Assembly (NCBI GenBank): GCA_910579775.1
Contig: CAJTUE010000004.1
Span: 62,001-126,000 of the forward strand
Direction: 5' to 3'
Length of the DNA: 64,000 nucleotides
Source: an uncultured Oscillospiraceae bacterium
Lineage (GTDB): Bacteria; Bacillota; Clostridia; Oscillospirales; Oscillospiraceae
This document shows, piece after piece, positions 9,341 through 17,494 of the stretch; position 1 is the stretch's first letter, and the number at the start of each line of letters is the position of its first letter. The notes beneath the pieces were generated by a model. It was given only the letters and a program-made list of their open reading frames with translations, ran no database searches and was not told where the DNA came from. Both the position numbers and the translations under genes were made by a program.

Positions 9341-9367
9341 AAAAAAGGAGCCGGACCGGCTCCTTTT
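9341..9367. terminator. Bidirectional-looking terminator between carD and ispD
   Basis: An inverted repeat AAAAAGGAGCC / GGCTCCTTTTT with a 5-base loop. It has A-runs and T-runs on both sides, so it can terminate carD transcription on the minus strand. Confidence 0.75.
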
Positions 9368-9377
9368 TGGAATGGCC

Positions 9378-9857
9378 TTACTGGGCCAGGGCGGCGTTGA
9401 CCCGCCGCTCCATTTCGTCGTAGGTGGCGCTTTGAGACATGACCAGCTCGGAGATCAGGATCTGGCGGGCGGTGTGAAGCATCTTTCGCTCTCCGGTGGA
9501 AAGACCTCGGTCGTTGTCCCGCCGGGTCAGTCCCTTGACCACCAGGGCTACCTCCAGCAGATCGCCGCTTTTCAGGTGGGTCATGTTCTCCCGGTACCGC
9601 TGGTTCCAACCGGCTGTCATGTCGATGGGCAAGGAGGGAATGGCGTCGATGACCCGGTTGGCCTGACCGGCGTCGATGACCGCGCGTACACCGATGGTGT
9701 CGGAGGTGGCGGTGGGGATCATGACCACCATGCCGCCTACAGGGAGCTTGAGGATGTAGTAGTCCCGCTTTATCCCGTTGACCTTTTTGGTGACGATAGA
9801 ATCCACGATCCCCGCGCCGTGCATGGGGTGCACGATCTTGTCTCCCACCTGAAACAT
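9378..9857 (-). CDS. CarD-family transcriptional regulator
   Basis: A protein of 159 residues. The N-terminal Tudor-like RNA-polymerase-interacting domain begins FQVGDKIVHPMHGAGIV and is followed by an all-helical DNA-contacting domain (about residues 65-155). CarD proteins bind the RNA polymerase beta subunit and stabilise open promoter complexes, affecting rRNA and stress genes. GGGGGAG precedes the start. It is transcribed separately from ispD, with a hairpin terminator between them and a good promoter upstream. Confidence 0.88.
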   Translation of the reverse strand: MFQVGDKIVHPMHGAGIVDSIVTKKVNGIKRDYYILKLPVGGMVVMIPTATSDTIGVRAVIDAGQANRVIDAIPSLPIDMTAGWNQRYRENMTHLKSGDLLEVALVVKGLTRRDNDRGLSTGERKMLHTARQILISELVMSQSATYDEMERRVNAALAQ

Positions 9858-9896
9858 CGGACTCCCCCCTCTCCCTGAAATTCTCTTCCAGAAATT

Positions 9897-9925
9897 AGCA
9901 TACCATGATTTCCATGAAAATGCAA
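9897..9925 (-). promoter_or_regulatory. carD promoter
   Basis: Read on the minus strand: TTGCAT, a 17-base spacer, TATGCT, about 40 bases before the carD start. The spacer contains a CATG..CATG inverted element. Confidence 0.6.
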
Positions 9926-10007
9926 GGGAAAATGGAAGAAAATTTTTGCTTTGGGGGGATATATGGATACAGGAGAGAGGAAAAATAGTGGGGCGGAGGA
10001 AAGGTCG

Positions 10008-10745
10008 TCACTGGGGATGCGCGTGGCGGTAGACCGCTCCGTTTTCCGCCGTAATGCCTCGGGAGAGCAGCAAATCGTCCACGGTGACGAAGGCGTAGCC
10101 CGCCTGGCGGAGCTGGTCCACCACCTGGAGGGCGGCGTCTACGCTTTCGGAAAAAATATCGTGCATCAAAATGATGTCGCCGTCCTGGACATGGGAGACG
10201 ATGTGGGCCACCTCCCGCTGGACGTCGCGGTCGTGCCAGTCCTCCGGGTCCACCGACCAGAGGATGATGGGGGAGTCGGCCTGCTGGAGAAGGGTGTCAT
10301 CCACAAAGCCGTAGGGTGGGCGGAGAATAAATTCTCGGTCACCCAGAAGGGAGCGCAGAGCCTCACGGGTAGGGTCCAGCTGGCGGTGGATGTCAGCGGG
10401 GGAGAGGTCACGCAGCTCCACATGGTCGAAGGTGTGGACGCCGATCTGGTGGCCGCCCTCCGCCATTTGGAGGATCAGGTCCTCGTTGCCCTCGATCTGC
10501 TTGCCGATGAGGAAAAAGGTGGCCTGCACCCCACGCTGGTCCAACCCCTCCAGTAGCTTAGAGGTGGTGGAGCGGCGGGGACCGTCGTCAAAGGTGAGGG
10601 CCAACAGCTTGGGCTGAGCCTCGGCCACCTCTACGGGGCTGTCTACCTGGGCTATCTTAGGCGGTTCCTGGGGGCGAAGTAGCAGAACAGCGGCGGCCAA
10701 CGCCGCCAGGCCCAGCCAAAACCAGTTTCTATATCTCGCTGCCAT
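10008..10745 (-). CDS. Membrane-anchored polysaccharide deacetylase (NodB domain)
   Basis: A protein of 245 residues. A single N-terminal hydrophobic segment (about residues 9-24) anchors it, so the catalytic domain is outside the membrane. NodB motifs are present in order: TFDDGP (about 50), HTFDH for metal binding, RPPYG, DPEDW, and LMHD near 190. These enzymes remove acetyl groups from N-acetylated sugars in peptidoglycan or other glycans; the substrate is not determinable here. GGGAGGTGG lies before the ATG. Confidence 0.9.
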   Translation of the reverse strand: MAARYRNWFWLGLAALAAAVLLLRPQEPPKIAQVDSPVEVAEAQPKLLALTFDDGPRRSTTSKLLEGLDQRGVQATFFLIGKQIEGNEDLILQMAEGGHQIGVHTFDHVELRDLSPADIHRQLDPTREALRSLLGDREFILRPPYGFVDDTLLQQADSPIILWSVDPEDWHDRDVQREVAHIVSHVQDGDIILMHDIFSESVDAALQVVDQLRQAGYAFVTVDDLLLSRGITAENGAVYRHAHPQ

Positions 10746-10813
10746 AGGCCCACCTCCCTCTTGTTGAAGTCAAGAGGTAGTTTGCCCAGGGCGGGGAAAA
10801 AGTTGCTGGAAGT

Positions 10814-11500
10814 TTAGGGGACTTGCCGGGGCTGTCCCGCCTGGGAGAGAGGAAGGAAATAGTCATAGTAGGGCATGAGGAAGGAAAAGCCGTTCACCAG
10901 CCGCTCCACCAGCGCGGGGCCGTCAAAGGTCTCGGTCACGTCGATGCTCTCGTGCTGGAGGGAGAAGGCCTTCATGTTGTACCACCCGGCCAGATCGGGG
11001 GGTGCGCCGGTCTTGAAACGGGCGTAGCGCTCCCCCTCCAGCAAAAATTCCGCCTGGGTGAGCAGCCGGGCGTGGAGCCGGCCCAGCTGCTGGGGCGCGG
11101 CGTCGATGGCGGTGCGGTGGCGGGCCATGGTGGCGGCGGAGGGCATCCAAAAGCCCATACCGTAGCTCCAGGTCTCCCGGCCCAGCTCAAACCAGAAGCA
11201 GGGGTAGTCCTGTCCCGGCTCCGCGGGAGGCTGGAGAGTGAACCAGAGGGATTCCTTGTAAAAATTGATGCCCCGGCAGCGGCGGGCGTCCCGGTAGATC
11301 CGGGCAACCCGGCAGACCAGATCCTTGCGGGGATAGAGGGCGGTGAGCCGCTGGAAGGTCTCGTCGGCGAGCGCCTTCATGGGCCGCTGGAGATGGGTCA
11401 GATACTCGTCCTTGTGGGCGGCGAACCAAAGCCGCTCGTTTTGAAAAAAGATGCCGTAGAGAAAGTCGATGGTCTGCTCGGAAAAGCCTTCAAAAGCCAT
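10814..11500 (-). CDS. DUF2461-family protein
   Basis: A protein of 228 residues with the DUF2461 (TIGR02453) pattern: an F-x-x-N-N/E-R-x-WF-x-x-x-x-x-Y start, RIYRDARR in the middle, and FWFELGRE followed by GMGFW. The function of the family is unknown. The ATG at 11500 is preferred over a GTG nine bases upstream because GGGAGG is 8 bases before it. That ribosome site overlaps the end of the aminotransferase gene, so the two genes are probably cotranscribed. Confidence 0.82.
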   Translation of the reverse strand: MAFEGFSEQTIDFLYGIFFQNERLWFAAHKDEYLTHLQRPMKALADETFQRLTALYPRKDLVCRVARIYRDARRCRGINFYKESLWFTLQPPAEPGQDYPCFWFELGRETWSYGMGFWMPSAATMARHRTAIDAAPQQLGRLHARLLTQAEFLLEGERYARFKTGAPPDLAGWYNMKAFSLQHESIDVTETFDGPALVERLVNGFSFLMPYYDYFLPLSQAGQPRQVP

Positions 11501-11505
11501 GTGGG

Positions 11506-12696
11506 TCACCTCCCGTATCGTTGGGCCAGTGCGTGAAAACCGGGGATCGCGCCCCGGATGCGGTCTGTAGGGACGCAGAAGGACAGGCGGGCATATCCCG
11601 GCGCGCCAAAGCCGGAGCCGGGGACAAGAAGCAGGTCAAGGGCCTTGGCCTGTTGGCAGAAGGCTACGTCGTCCGGTTCCAGGGTGGGTAGGAAGTAATA
11701 GAACGTGCCTTGGGGCGGGTGAGCGGTGTCGTAGCCCAGCTTACCCAACTCCTCGGTGAGAAGACGGCGGTTTTCGGCGTAGACACCCACATCGGCGCGC
11801 AGACCGTCGCAGGTGGCCGCCACCCGCTGAAAAAGGGAGGGAGCGTTCACATAGCCCAGGGTGCGTCCCGCCCCGGCCACGGCGGCGTAGACCGTTTCGC
11901 TGTCCGTCACCGACCGGCCCACCAGCACGTAGCCTATGCGCTCGCCGGGGAGGGAGAGGGACTTGCTGTAGGAATAGCACACGATGGTATCCCGGTAGAA
12001 GTCGGGCGTCCAGGGGGTGGTCACGCTGTCATAGGTCAGCTCCCGGTAGGGCTCGTCGGAGATCAGATAAATAGGGTGGCCGTATTGCCGGGACTTATCC
12101 TCCAGTAGTTTGCCCAGAGCGTTCAAGGTCTCCGGGGTATATACCGCGCCGGAGGGGTTGTTGGGGGAGTTGATGAGCACCGCCTTGGTGTGCTCGTTCA
12201 CCGCCGCCTCCAGAGCGTTCAAGTCGATCTGAAAGTCGGGATATTGGGGCGGCAGGATATTGACCCGGGCCCCTGCCCCTTCGATAAACACCTTATATTC
12301 GGGGAAATAGGGAGCGAAGAGGATATACTCGTCGCCGGGGACGGTGAGGGCATGGAACACGCAGCACAGCGCCGCCGCCGCGCCCACAGTGAGGTAAAGC
12401 TGAGAGGCGGTATACTCGTGCCCAAACCGCTTGGAAAGGCTGGCGGCCAGCTGCTCCCGGACGGCCAGGTCCCCTTGGGCGGAGGTGTAGCCGTGGAGGG
12501 TGAGGGGATCGACGGTGGTCAGCAGCCGCGCCAGCGTTTCCTGCACCTCATGGGGAGGGGGGACGGAGGGGTTGCCGATGGAAAAGTCAAAGACCTTGTC
12601 CGCGCCTACTTCCTTGGCGCGGAGCTTGCCGTATTCAAACAGCTCCCGGATCACCGAGGGGGCGGTGCCCAGGTCGACACAGCGTTGGGAGAGCAT
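11506..12696 (-). CDS. PLP-dependent aminotransferase, class I/II
   Basis: A protein of 396 residues of fold type I. Motifs seen are FDFSIGNPSVPPP near the N-terminus, INSPNNPSGAVY, SDEPYRELTY, and the PLP lysine in SYSKSLSLPGERIGY (about residue 245). It transfers amino groups between amino and keto acids; the substrate is unassigned. Start codons also exist at 12729 and 12747, but AAGGAAG precedes the ATG at 12696 and the family N-terminus fits there. It is followed closely by the DUF2461 gene. Confidence 0.88.
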   Translation of the reverse strand: MLSQRCVDLGTAPSVIRELFEYGKLRAKEVGADKVFDFSIGNPSVPPPHEVQETLARLLTTVDPLTLHGYTSAQGDLAVREQLAASLSKRFGHEYTASQLYLTVGAAAALCCVFHALTVPGDEYILFAPYFPEYKVFIEGAGARVNILPPQYPDFQIDLNALEAAVNEHTKAVLINSPNNPSGAVYTPETLNALGKLLEDKSRQYGHPIYLISDEPYRELTYDSVTTPWTPDFYRDTIVCYSYSKSLSLPGERIGYVLVGRSVTDSETVYAAVAGAGRTLGYVNAPSLFQRVAATCDGLRADVGVYAENRRLLTEELGKLGYDTAHPPQGTFYYFLPTLEPDDVAFCQQAKALDLLLVPGSGFGAPGYARLSFCVPTDRIRGAIPGFHALAQRYGR

Positions 12697-12818
12697 AGCG
12701 TTCACTTCCTTGCAAAAGGATTTGCTCATAGTATACCGCTTTTTCAAAAAGGACGCAAGGGCGGCTTCAAAAGGGATAGGGGTGGAGAAGGAACCATTGC
12801 GGTGTGTCTTTAAACAAC

Positions 12819-12844
12819 AAAAGGAGGGGTTACCCCCTCCTTTT
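12819..12844. terminator. Terminator behind the small RHH gene
   Basis: AAAAGGAGGGG / CCCCCTCCTTTT stem with a 3-base loop. It lies just downstream of the minus-strand RHH gene, with a T-rich tail in that direction. Confidence 0.75.
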
Positions 12845-12850
12845 CAGAGC

Positions 12851-13000
12851 TTATTCTTCCTCTGCCAGATCCTCCAACGCCACCCGAATGGCCTCGATGA
12901 CAAAGGCGGAGAAGGACGCGCCTGTTCCACGGATGGCGACCTCGACCTGTTCAATGACATCATTAGGGAAACGGATGGTTTTTGAAGTGGTGGAGGGCAT
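12851..13000 (-). CDS. Small ribbon-helix-helix (Arc/CopG-like) protein
   Basis: A 49-residue reading frame starting MPSTTSKTIRFPNDV. It has the pattern of a single RHH domain: a short beta strand (KTIRFP) followed by two helices with a G-x-S-F-S-x-F turn and an acidic end. Such proteins dimerise and usually bind operator DNA. No clear Shine-Dalgarno site precedes the ATG. The terminator directly after the stop supports its being a real gene. It could instead be a conserved non-regulatory RHH protein. Confidence 0.7.
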   Translation of the reverse strand: MPSTTSKTIRFPNDVIEQVEVAIRGTGASFSAFVIEAIRVALEDLAEEE

Positions 13001-13047
13001 GCGGCAAATTTTTGAGGAGTCGAGGGGCTGAGTTTGCGTCCGTGTCC

Positions 13048-13122
13048 CGGGAGGGGCAAGCCCCTCCCCTACATTGTCTATGATAACGTGTTCCTTCGTA
13101 GGGGCGGGGCTTGCCCCGCCCG
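13048..13122. repeat. Paired GC-rich palindromic intergenic repeat
   Basis: Two 25-base arms (13048-13072 and 13098-13122) are reverse complements of each other at 23 of 25 positions, with the two changes compensating inside each arm. Each arm is itself palindromic (GGGGCAAGCCCC; GGGGCTTGCCCC) and ends in CCCCTAC / GTAGGGG. The arrangement resembles a REP/MITE-type dispersed intergenic element. The remaining bases between the RHH gene and CIRCE show nothing else. Confidence 0.6.
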
Positions 13123-13155
13123 CCGATTATCGGGCCGCGCCTCTGAGACGCTGGA

Positions 13156-13182
13156 TTAGCACTCTCTTTAAGAGAGTGCTAA
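13156..13182 (+). promoter_or_regulatory. CIRCE operator (HrcA binding site)
   Basis: An exact match to the consensus: TTAGCACTC, nine bases, GAGTGCTAA. It lies 74 bases before the clpB start, so HrcA should repress clpB until heat shock. A TATACT -10-like box at 13223-13228 follows it. Confidence 0.97.
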
Positions 13183-13255
13183 TTGTTTACAATGTGTTCA
13201 TGTATTTCTCCTTGCGGCGCACTATACTAAGGACAAATGAAAGGAGGGTCAGACC

Positions 13256-15850
13256 ATGAACATGCAGAAATTGACCCAGAAGTCCATAGACGCGCTTCAG
13301 AACGCCCAGCGCATCAGTATCGAGCACGGCAATCCCCAGATCGAGCAGAGCCACCTGCTCCTGGCGCTGGTGGAGCAGGAGGGGGGCTTTGTGCCCCAGC
13401 TGCTGGCCAACATGGGCCTGACGTTGGAGTCCTTCCAGGCGGCGGCGCGCGCGGAGGTGGAGAAGCTGCCCAAGGTGTCCGGCGGCGGACGGGAGGCGGA
13501 CAAGGTGTATATCTCCGCCGGGGCGGACAAGGCCCTGAACGCCGCGGAGAAAAGCGCCGGAAGCATGCACGACGAGTTTGTGTCGGTAGAGCATCTGCTG
13601 CTGGGCCTGTTGGAGGCCGCCGAGGGGGGCGTGAAGGAGGTTTTCCGCACCTACGGCGTGGAGAAGGAGAAGGTCATGCAGGCGTTGGCGGCTCTGCGGG
13701 GCAGCCAGCGGGTGACCTCGGACAACCCGGAGGACACCTACGACGCGCTGAAAAAGTACGGAACGGACCTTGTGGACCGGGCCCGCAAGAACCAGCTCGA
13801 TCCGGTGATCGGGCGGGATGACGAGATCCGCAACGTCATCCGCATCCTCTCCCGCAAGAGCAAAAACAACCCGGTGCTCATCGGTGAACCGGGCGTAGGC
13901 AAGACCGCCATCGCCGAAGGGCTGGCCCAGCGTATCGTCAAGGGAGACGTGCCCGCGTCTCTCCGGGACAAGACGGTGTTTTCTCTGGACATGGGCGCGC
14001 TCATCGCCGGAGCAAAGTACCGGGGCGAGTTTGAGGAACGGCTCAAGGCCGTTTTGAACGAAGTGAAGAAGTCGGAAGGGCGCATTTTGCTCTTCATCGA
14101 CGAGCTCCACACCATCGTGGGCGCAGGCAAGACCGAGGGGAGCATGGACGCGGGCAACCTCTTAAAGCCCATGCTGGCCCGGGGGGAACTGCACTGTATC
14201 GGAGCGACCACGCTGAATGAGTACCGCCAGTATATCGAGAAGGACGCGGCGCTGGAGCGGCGGTTCCAGCCCGTTTTGGTGGCGGAGCCCACAGTGGAGG
14301 ACGCCATTGCCATCCTCCGCGGCCTCAAGGAGCGCTACGAGGTCTACCACGGGGTGAAGATCACCGACCCGGCCATCATTGCCGCGGCGACCCTCTCCAA
14401 CCGCTATATCACCGACCGTTTTCTGCCTGATAAGGCTATCGACCTCATCGACGAGGCCTGCGCTCTCATTCGCACGGAGATGGACTCCATGCCCACCGAG
14501 CTGGATGTGATCTCCCGGCGGATCGTCCAATGGGAGATCGAAGAAGCGGCACTGAAAAAGGAGACGGATAAGCTCTCTCAGAGCCGTCTGGCCGAGCTGC
14601 AAAAAGAACTGGCGGAGGCGCGGGAGGATTTTAACGCCAAGAAGGCCCAGTGGGAGAACGAGAAGAACGCTATCGGCCGGGTACAGAAGCTGAGAAGCGA
14701 CCTGGACGAGGCCAACGCCGAGTTGGAAAAGGCTCAGCGGGAGTACGACCTGGAAAAGGCGGCGGAGCTGAAATACGGCACCATCCCAGCTCTGCAAAAG
14801 GAACTGGAGCAGAGCGAAGAGACGGCCAACGAGGGCAAGGCCGCCTCTCTCCTGCGGGACAAGGTCACCGAAGAAGAGATCGCCCGTATCGTAGAGCGGT
14901 GGACGGGGATTCCTGTGGCCCGGCTCATGGAGGGGGAGCGGGAGAAGCTGCTTCACCTGGAGGACATCCTCCATGAACGGGTCGTCGGTCAGGACGACGC
15001 GGTGCGGTTGGTGAGCGAGGCGATCTTGCGCTCCCGGGCGGGCATCGCCGACCCGGATAAGCCCATCGGGTCGTTCCTCTTCCTCGGTCCGACAGGCGTG
15101 GGTAAGACGGAGCTCGCCAAGACGCTGGCGGCGGCCCTCTTTGACAGTGAAAAGAACCTGGTGCGCATCGATATGAGCGAATATATGGAGAAGTTTTCCG
15201 TCTCCCGCCTCATCGGCGCCCCTCCCGGCTATGTGGGCTATGAGGAAGGGGGACAGCTCACCGAGGCGGTGCGCCGTCAGCCTTACTCTGTTATCCTCTT
15301 TGACGAGGTGGAGAAGGCCCACCCCGATGTGTTCAACGTCCTGCTTCAGGTGTTGGACGACGGGCGGGTGACGGACAGTCAGGGCCGGACGGTGGACTTC
15401 AAGAACACCGTTATCATCCTCACCTCCAACCTGGGCAGCCAATATCTCCTGGAGGGGATGGACGAGGCGGGGAACATCACCTCTGAGGCAAGGGAGCAGG
15501 TGAACGCTTTACTCAAGCAGGAGTTCCGGCCCGAGTTTTTGAACCGCCTGGACGAGATCGTGTCCTTCAAGCCCCTTTCTAAGGAGAATTTGGACCACAT
15601 CGTGGATCTGCAGCTGGCGGGGCTCAACCGGCGGCTGGCGGACAAGGAGCTGTCGGTGACCGCCACCGACGCCGCCAAGACTTTTATTCTGGACGCGGCC
15701 TACGACCCCCATTACGGCGCGCGGCCCCTGCGCCGCTACCTCCAGCACACGGTGGAGACTCTCATCTCCAAGCAGATCATCGCCGGTGCAGTTGCGCCGG
15801 GCCAGACCCTGAAGCTGGACGTACGGGATGGGGAATTGATTGTGGAATAA
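13256..15850 (+). CDS. clpB: ATP-dependent disaggregase ClpB
   Basis: A full-length protein of 864 residues. It works with DnaK to pull proteins out of aggregates. Domains in order: Clp N domain (1-145), first AAA+ module with GEPGVGKTAIAEG near 208 and LLFIDELHT, the long coiled-coil middle domain (about 405-530) that separates ClpB from ClpC/ClpA, and second AAA+ module with GPTGVGKTELAK near 609 and VILFDEVEKAH. AAGGAGGG precedes the start. Control by the CIRCE site upstream replaces the CtsR control common in other Firmicutes. Confidence 0.97.
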   Translation: MNMQKLTQKSIDALQNAQRISIEHGNPQIEQSHLLLALVEQEGGFVPQLLANMGLTLESFQAAARAEVEKLPKVSGGGREADKVYISAGADKALNAAEKSAGSMHDEFVSVEHLLLGLLEAAEGGVKEVFRTYGVEKEKVMQALAALRGSQRVTSDNPEDTYDALKKYGTDLVDRARKNQLDPVIGRDDEIRNVIRILSRKSKNNPVLIGEPGVGKTAIAEGLAQRIVKGDVPASLRDKTVFSLDMGALIAGAKYRGEFEERLKAVLNEVKKSEGRILLFIDELHTIVGAGKTEGSMDAGNLLKPMLARGELHCIGATTLNEYRQYIEKDAALERRFQPVLVAEPTVEDAIAILRGLKERYEVYHGVKITDPAIIAAATLSNRYITDRFLPDKAIDLIDEACALIRTEMDSMPTELDVISRRIVQWEIEEAALKKETDKLSQSRLAELQKELAEAREDFNAKKAQWENEKNAIGRVQKLRSDLDEANAELEKAQREYDLEKAAELKYGTIPALQKELEQSEETANEGKAASLLRDKVTEEEIARIVERWTGIPVARLMEGEREKLLHLEDILHERVVGQDDAVRLVSEAILRSRAGIADPDKPIGSFLFLGPTGVGKTELAKTLAAALFDSEKNLVRIDMSEYMEKFSVSRLIGAPPGYVGYEEGGQLTEAVRRQPYSVILFDEVEKAHPDVFNVLLQVLDDGRVTDSQGRTVDFKNTVIILTSNLGSQYLLEGMDEAGNITSEAREQVNALLKQEFRPEFLNRLDEIVSFKPLSKENLDHIVDLQLAGLNRRLADKELSVTATDAAKTFILDAAYDPHYGARPLRRYLQHTVETLISKQIIAGAVAPGQTLKLDVRDGELIVE

Positions 15851-15855
15851 GAGCA

Positions 15856-15895
15856 AAAGGAAACGACACATCAGTGATGATGTGTCGTTTCTTTT
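15856..15895 (+). terminator. clpB terminator
   Basis: A 14-bp perfect stem (GAAACGACACATCA and its complement), a GTGA loop and a T-run. It abuts the 3' end of the convergent tRNA-Gly gene and could serve both strands. Confidence 0.9.
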
Positions 15896-15968
15896 GGAGC
15901 AGGTGAAGGGAATCGAACCCTCGTGTTCAGCTTGGGAAGCTGACATTCTACCATTGAACTACACCTGC
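15895..15968 (-). tRNA. tRNA-Gly (anticodon CCC)
   Basis: The minus strand folds into a full cloverleaf. The acceptor stem GCAGGTG pairs with CACCTGC, followed by discriminator T and an encoded CCA. The anticodon loop TTCCCAA sits on the stem TCAGC/GCTGA, and the T-loop is GGTTCGATTCC. The anticodon CCC reads GGG. Confidence 0.96.
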
Positions 15969-16128
15969 GTATTTGAGTGTTGACCGTCAATGACTAAAAG
16001 GGATTATACACCAGACACCGCCGCTGTGTCAACCACTTCTTTGGCGAAGAGGTCAAACTGTAAAAGATAGCTATTAGTGCATCAAACTTTTAACACGTTA
16101 GCAAGTGAAAGTTGCAGAAATTTACCTG

Positions 16129-16157
16129 TTGACAAGCGGAGTTTTTTCTGGTAAAAT
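16129..16157 (+). promoter_or_regulatory. Promoter of the tRNA-Thr/tRNA-Tyr pair
   Basis: TTGACA, a 17-base spacer, then TAAAAT, 29 bases before tRNA-Thr. It is an almost ideal sigma-A promoter. Confidence 0.85.
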
Positions 16158-16186
16158 AACTTTCGCTGTTGGACGAACAGCCTGGT

Positions 16187-16262
16187 GCTGGTGTAGCTCA
16201 GTTGGTAGAGCAGCTGATTTGTAATCAGCAGGTCGGGGGTTCGAGTCCGTCCACCAGCTCCA
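16187..16262 (+). tRNA. tRNA-Thr (anticodon TGT)
   Basis: A cloverleaf of 76 bases with encoded CCA. The acceptor GCTGGTG pairs with CACCAGC, the anticodon loop is TTTGTAA on stem GCTGA/TCAGC, and the T-loop GTTCGAGTC is present. Eleven bases separate it from tRNA-Tyr. Confidence 0.97.
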
Positions 16263-16273
16263 CAACTTTATAT

Positions 16274-16357
16274 GGGAGCGTTCCCGAGCGGCCAAAGGGG
16301 GCAGACTGTAAATCTGTTGCGTAAGCTACGGTGGTTCGAATCCACCCGCTCCCACCA
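16274..16357 (+). tRNA. tRNA-Tyr (anticodon GTA)
   Basis: A class II tRNA of 84 bases with a long variable arm (TTGCGTAAGCTACGG) and encoded CCA. The acceptor GGGAGCG pairs with CGCTCCC and the anticodon loop is CTGTAAA. It is the last clearly chromosomal feature before the mobile element. Confidence 0.96.
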
Positions 16358-16358
16358 G

Positions 16359-16450
16359 AATTCGCCAACGATATTGATAAATCGGGCTCAAAGCCAGATG
16401 TGTCAATGGGTTGGCGAATTTTATTTTGTATTCGCGAACGATGGATAAAT
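16359..16450. repeat. Direct and inverted repeats just after tRNA-Tyr
   Basis: AATTCGCCAAC (16359-16369) is inverted as GTTGGCGAATT (16410-16420). A near-copy of the 16360-16382 sequence recurs directly at 16430-16450 (ATTCGCGAACGATGGATAAAT is 21 bases with gaps relative to the first). This may be an element boundary, a long-loop terminator for the tRNAs, or a relic of earlier insertion. Nothing coding is seen between here and 16725. Confidence 0.45.
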
Positions 16451-16501
16451 TTTGCCGTGGGGTGGATTCAAACCCCCTTCATTTTAGAAGTTGGAGAGGA
16501 C

Positions 16502-16540
16502 AAAAAGGGCTGTGTCGTATTGACACAGCCTCCTTTTTTG
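16502..16540 (+). terminator. Intrinsic terminator
   Basis: GGCTGTGTC / GACACAGCC stem with a 5-base loop, followed by TCC and six T. It probably ends the tRNA transcript or insulates the element from it. Confidence 0.8.
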
Positions 16541-16652
16541 CATTAATCGACATTATATAGTGATGTTTGGTGCGTATTTGATGTTTTGATGTGCAGCATA
16601 AGGACGCATATTTGGAGAATGTGACCGTCTATAGAATCTCAGAGATACAAAA

Positions 16653-16690
16653 AGGCCAATGTTTGTGAGTAATCAAGCATTGGCCTCTTT
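16653..16690 (+). terminator. Hairpin with T-run before the first ICE gene
   Basis: AGGCCAATG / CATTGGCCT stem with a 16-base loop and a T-rich tail, 36 bases before the ATG at 16726. The same layout of hairpin, T-run and ribosome site recurs before several other ICE genes. Confidence 0.65.
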
Positions 16691-16725
16691 TGTTTTATAG
16701 GGCAATCGCCCAGAAGGAGGAAAAC

Positions 16726-17208
16726 ATGAATAGACCCGAATATGAGAAACTCATGGAGAGGGCTCCACAGATCAAGGCCAGCGGGCTGGAGGGCGACTAT
16801 CGGCTGCTGGCAGAGTTCAACGATGTAGTGTTGGCAGGCCATCAGACAAGGTACGGGATGGAGTTCGTCACCTGGGAGTGGGTGCAAAATCACACCTCGC
16901 TGTGGCAGGGGCACTATTACGGGGACAACTATGAAGGTGCCAAGCAGGACTTTGTGACCCGCGCCGGTCTGATCCCCCAGGACAGGCTTCTCTCCTCTGA
17001 GCAGCTTGCGGAGGTCTACCGCTGCGTTCACGAGACTCTGGACAGCGAATATCCGATGACTGGAGAGCGGGAGAAGCTCCTGAAAGACGTCGCAGTCCAG
17101 ATAGAACGGGCTGTCCCCAATCTGGACGAGCTGGTCCAGAAGTCCAATGAGGCAGAACTGCTCGTTCAGGAGCGATCTGACACCCCTGGCATGACCCAGC
17201 AATTCTAA
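16726..17208 (+). CDS. Conserved ICE protein of unknown function
   Basis: A protein of 160 residues, not recognised as a characterised family. It is acidic and soluble, with no signal peptide or membrane segment. It has a central W-E-W-V-x-N-H-T-S-L-W-Q-G-H-Y-Y-G-D-N-Y aromatic patch and a helical C-terminal half. AGAAGGAGG precedes the ATG at 16726. The C-terminus (TPGMTQQF) resembles the Met/Gln-rich tails of several other proteins of this element. Confidence 0.7.
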   Translation: MNRPEYEKLMERAPQIKASGLEGDYRLLAEFNDVVLAGHQTRYGMEFVTWEWVQNHTSLWQGHYYGDNYEGAKQDFVTRAGLIPQDRLLSSEQLAEVYRCVHETLDSEYPMTGEREKLLKDVAVQIERAVPNLDELVQKSNEAELLVQERSDTPGMTQQF

Positions 17209-17221
17209 AAACATGAAATCA

Positions 17222-17253
17222 GGCCGTGTTCCGCAAGGGACAGCGGCTTTTTT
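17222..17253 (+). terminator. Attenuator-like hairpin
   Basis: GCCGTGTTCC / GGGACA-G-CGGC stem with a GCAA tetraloop and six T, between two ICE genes. Confidence 0.6.
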
Positions 17254-17289
17254 GTTGTCCCTTCGGAGCCTGGCCGGAAAGGAGCAACC

Positions 17290-17445
17290 ATGGCAAAGTA
17301 TTTTATGGGCGGTACCCAGTACGAGAAATTCGAGCGCATGATGATGTCCCCGGACAGAAGCGCCAAGGATCCCCCATCCCGCAAGCAACCCCGGAATTTT
17401 GCCCGAAACGGCAGGGAAAAGAAAAATGTCGGTAGACTTCCGTGA
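17290..17445 (+). CDS. Small basic ICE protein (51 residues)
   Basis: The frame starts MAKYFMGGTQYEKFERMMM and ends in a basic, proline-rich stretch. AAAGGAG lies 6 bases before the ATG, which supports translation. Function is unknown; the N-terminal G-G-T-x-Y-x-x-F-E-x-M-M-M pattern is distinctive enough to search for. It sits between two attenuated ICE genes. Confidence 0.6.
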   Translation: MAKYFMGGTQYEKFERMMMSPDRSAKDPPSRKQPRNFARNGREKKNVGRLP

Positions 17446-17494
17446 CCCTTTGTGGTATGTGTTTGTGCTACCAAAACGAAGGAGATGATGAAAA

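Noticed and set aside
9319..9609. Extended N-terminus for IspD
   Set aside because: It would run through the terminator between carD and ispD and into carD; the ATG at 9318 has a proper ribosome site and family-like N-terminus.
16430..16480. GGTGGATTCAAACCCCC as a truncated tRNA remnant
   Set aside because: Only a T-arm-like string is present; no acceptor or anticodon arm can be drawn.
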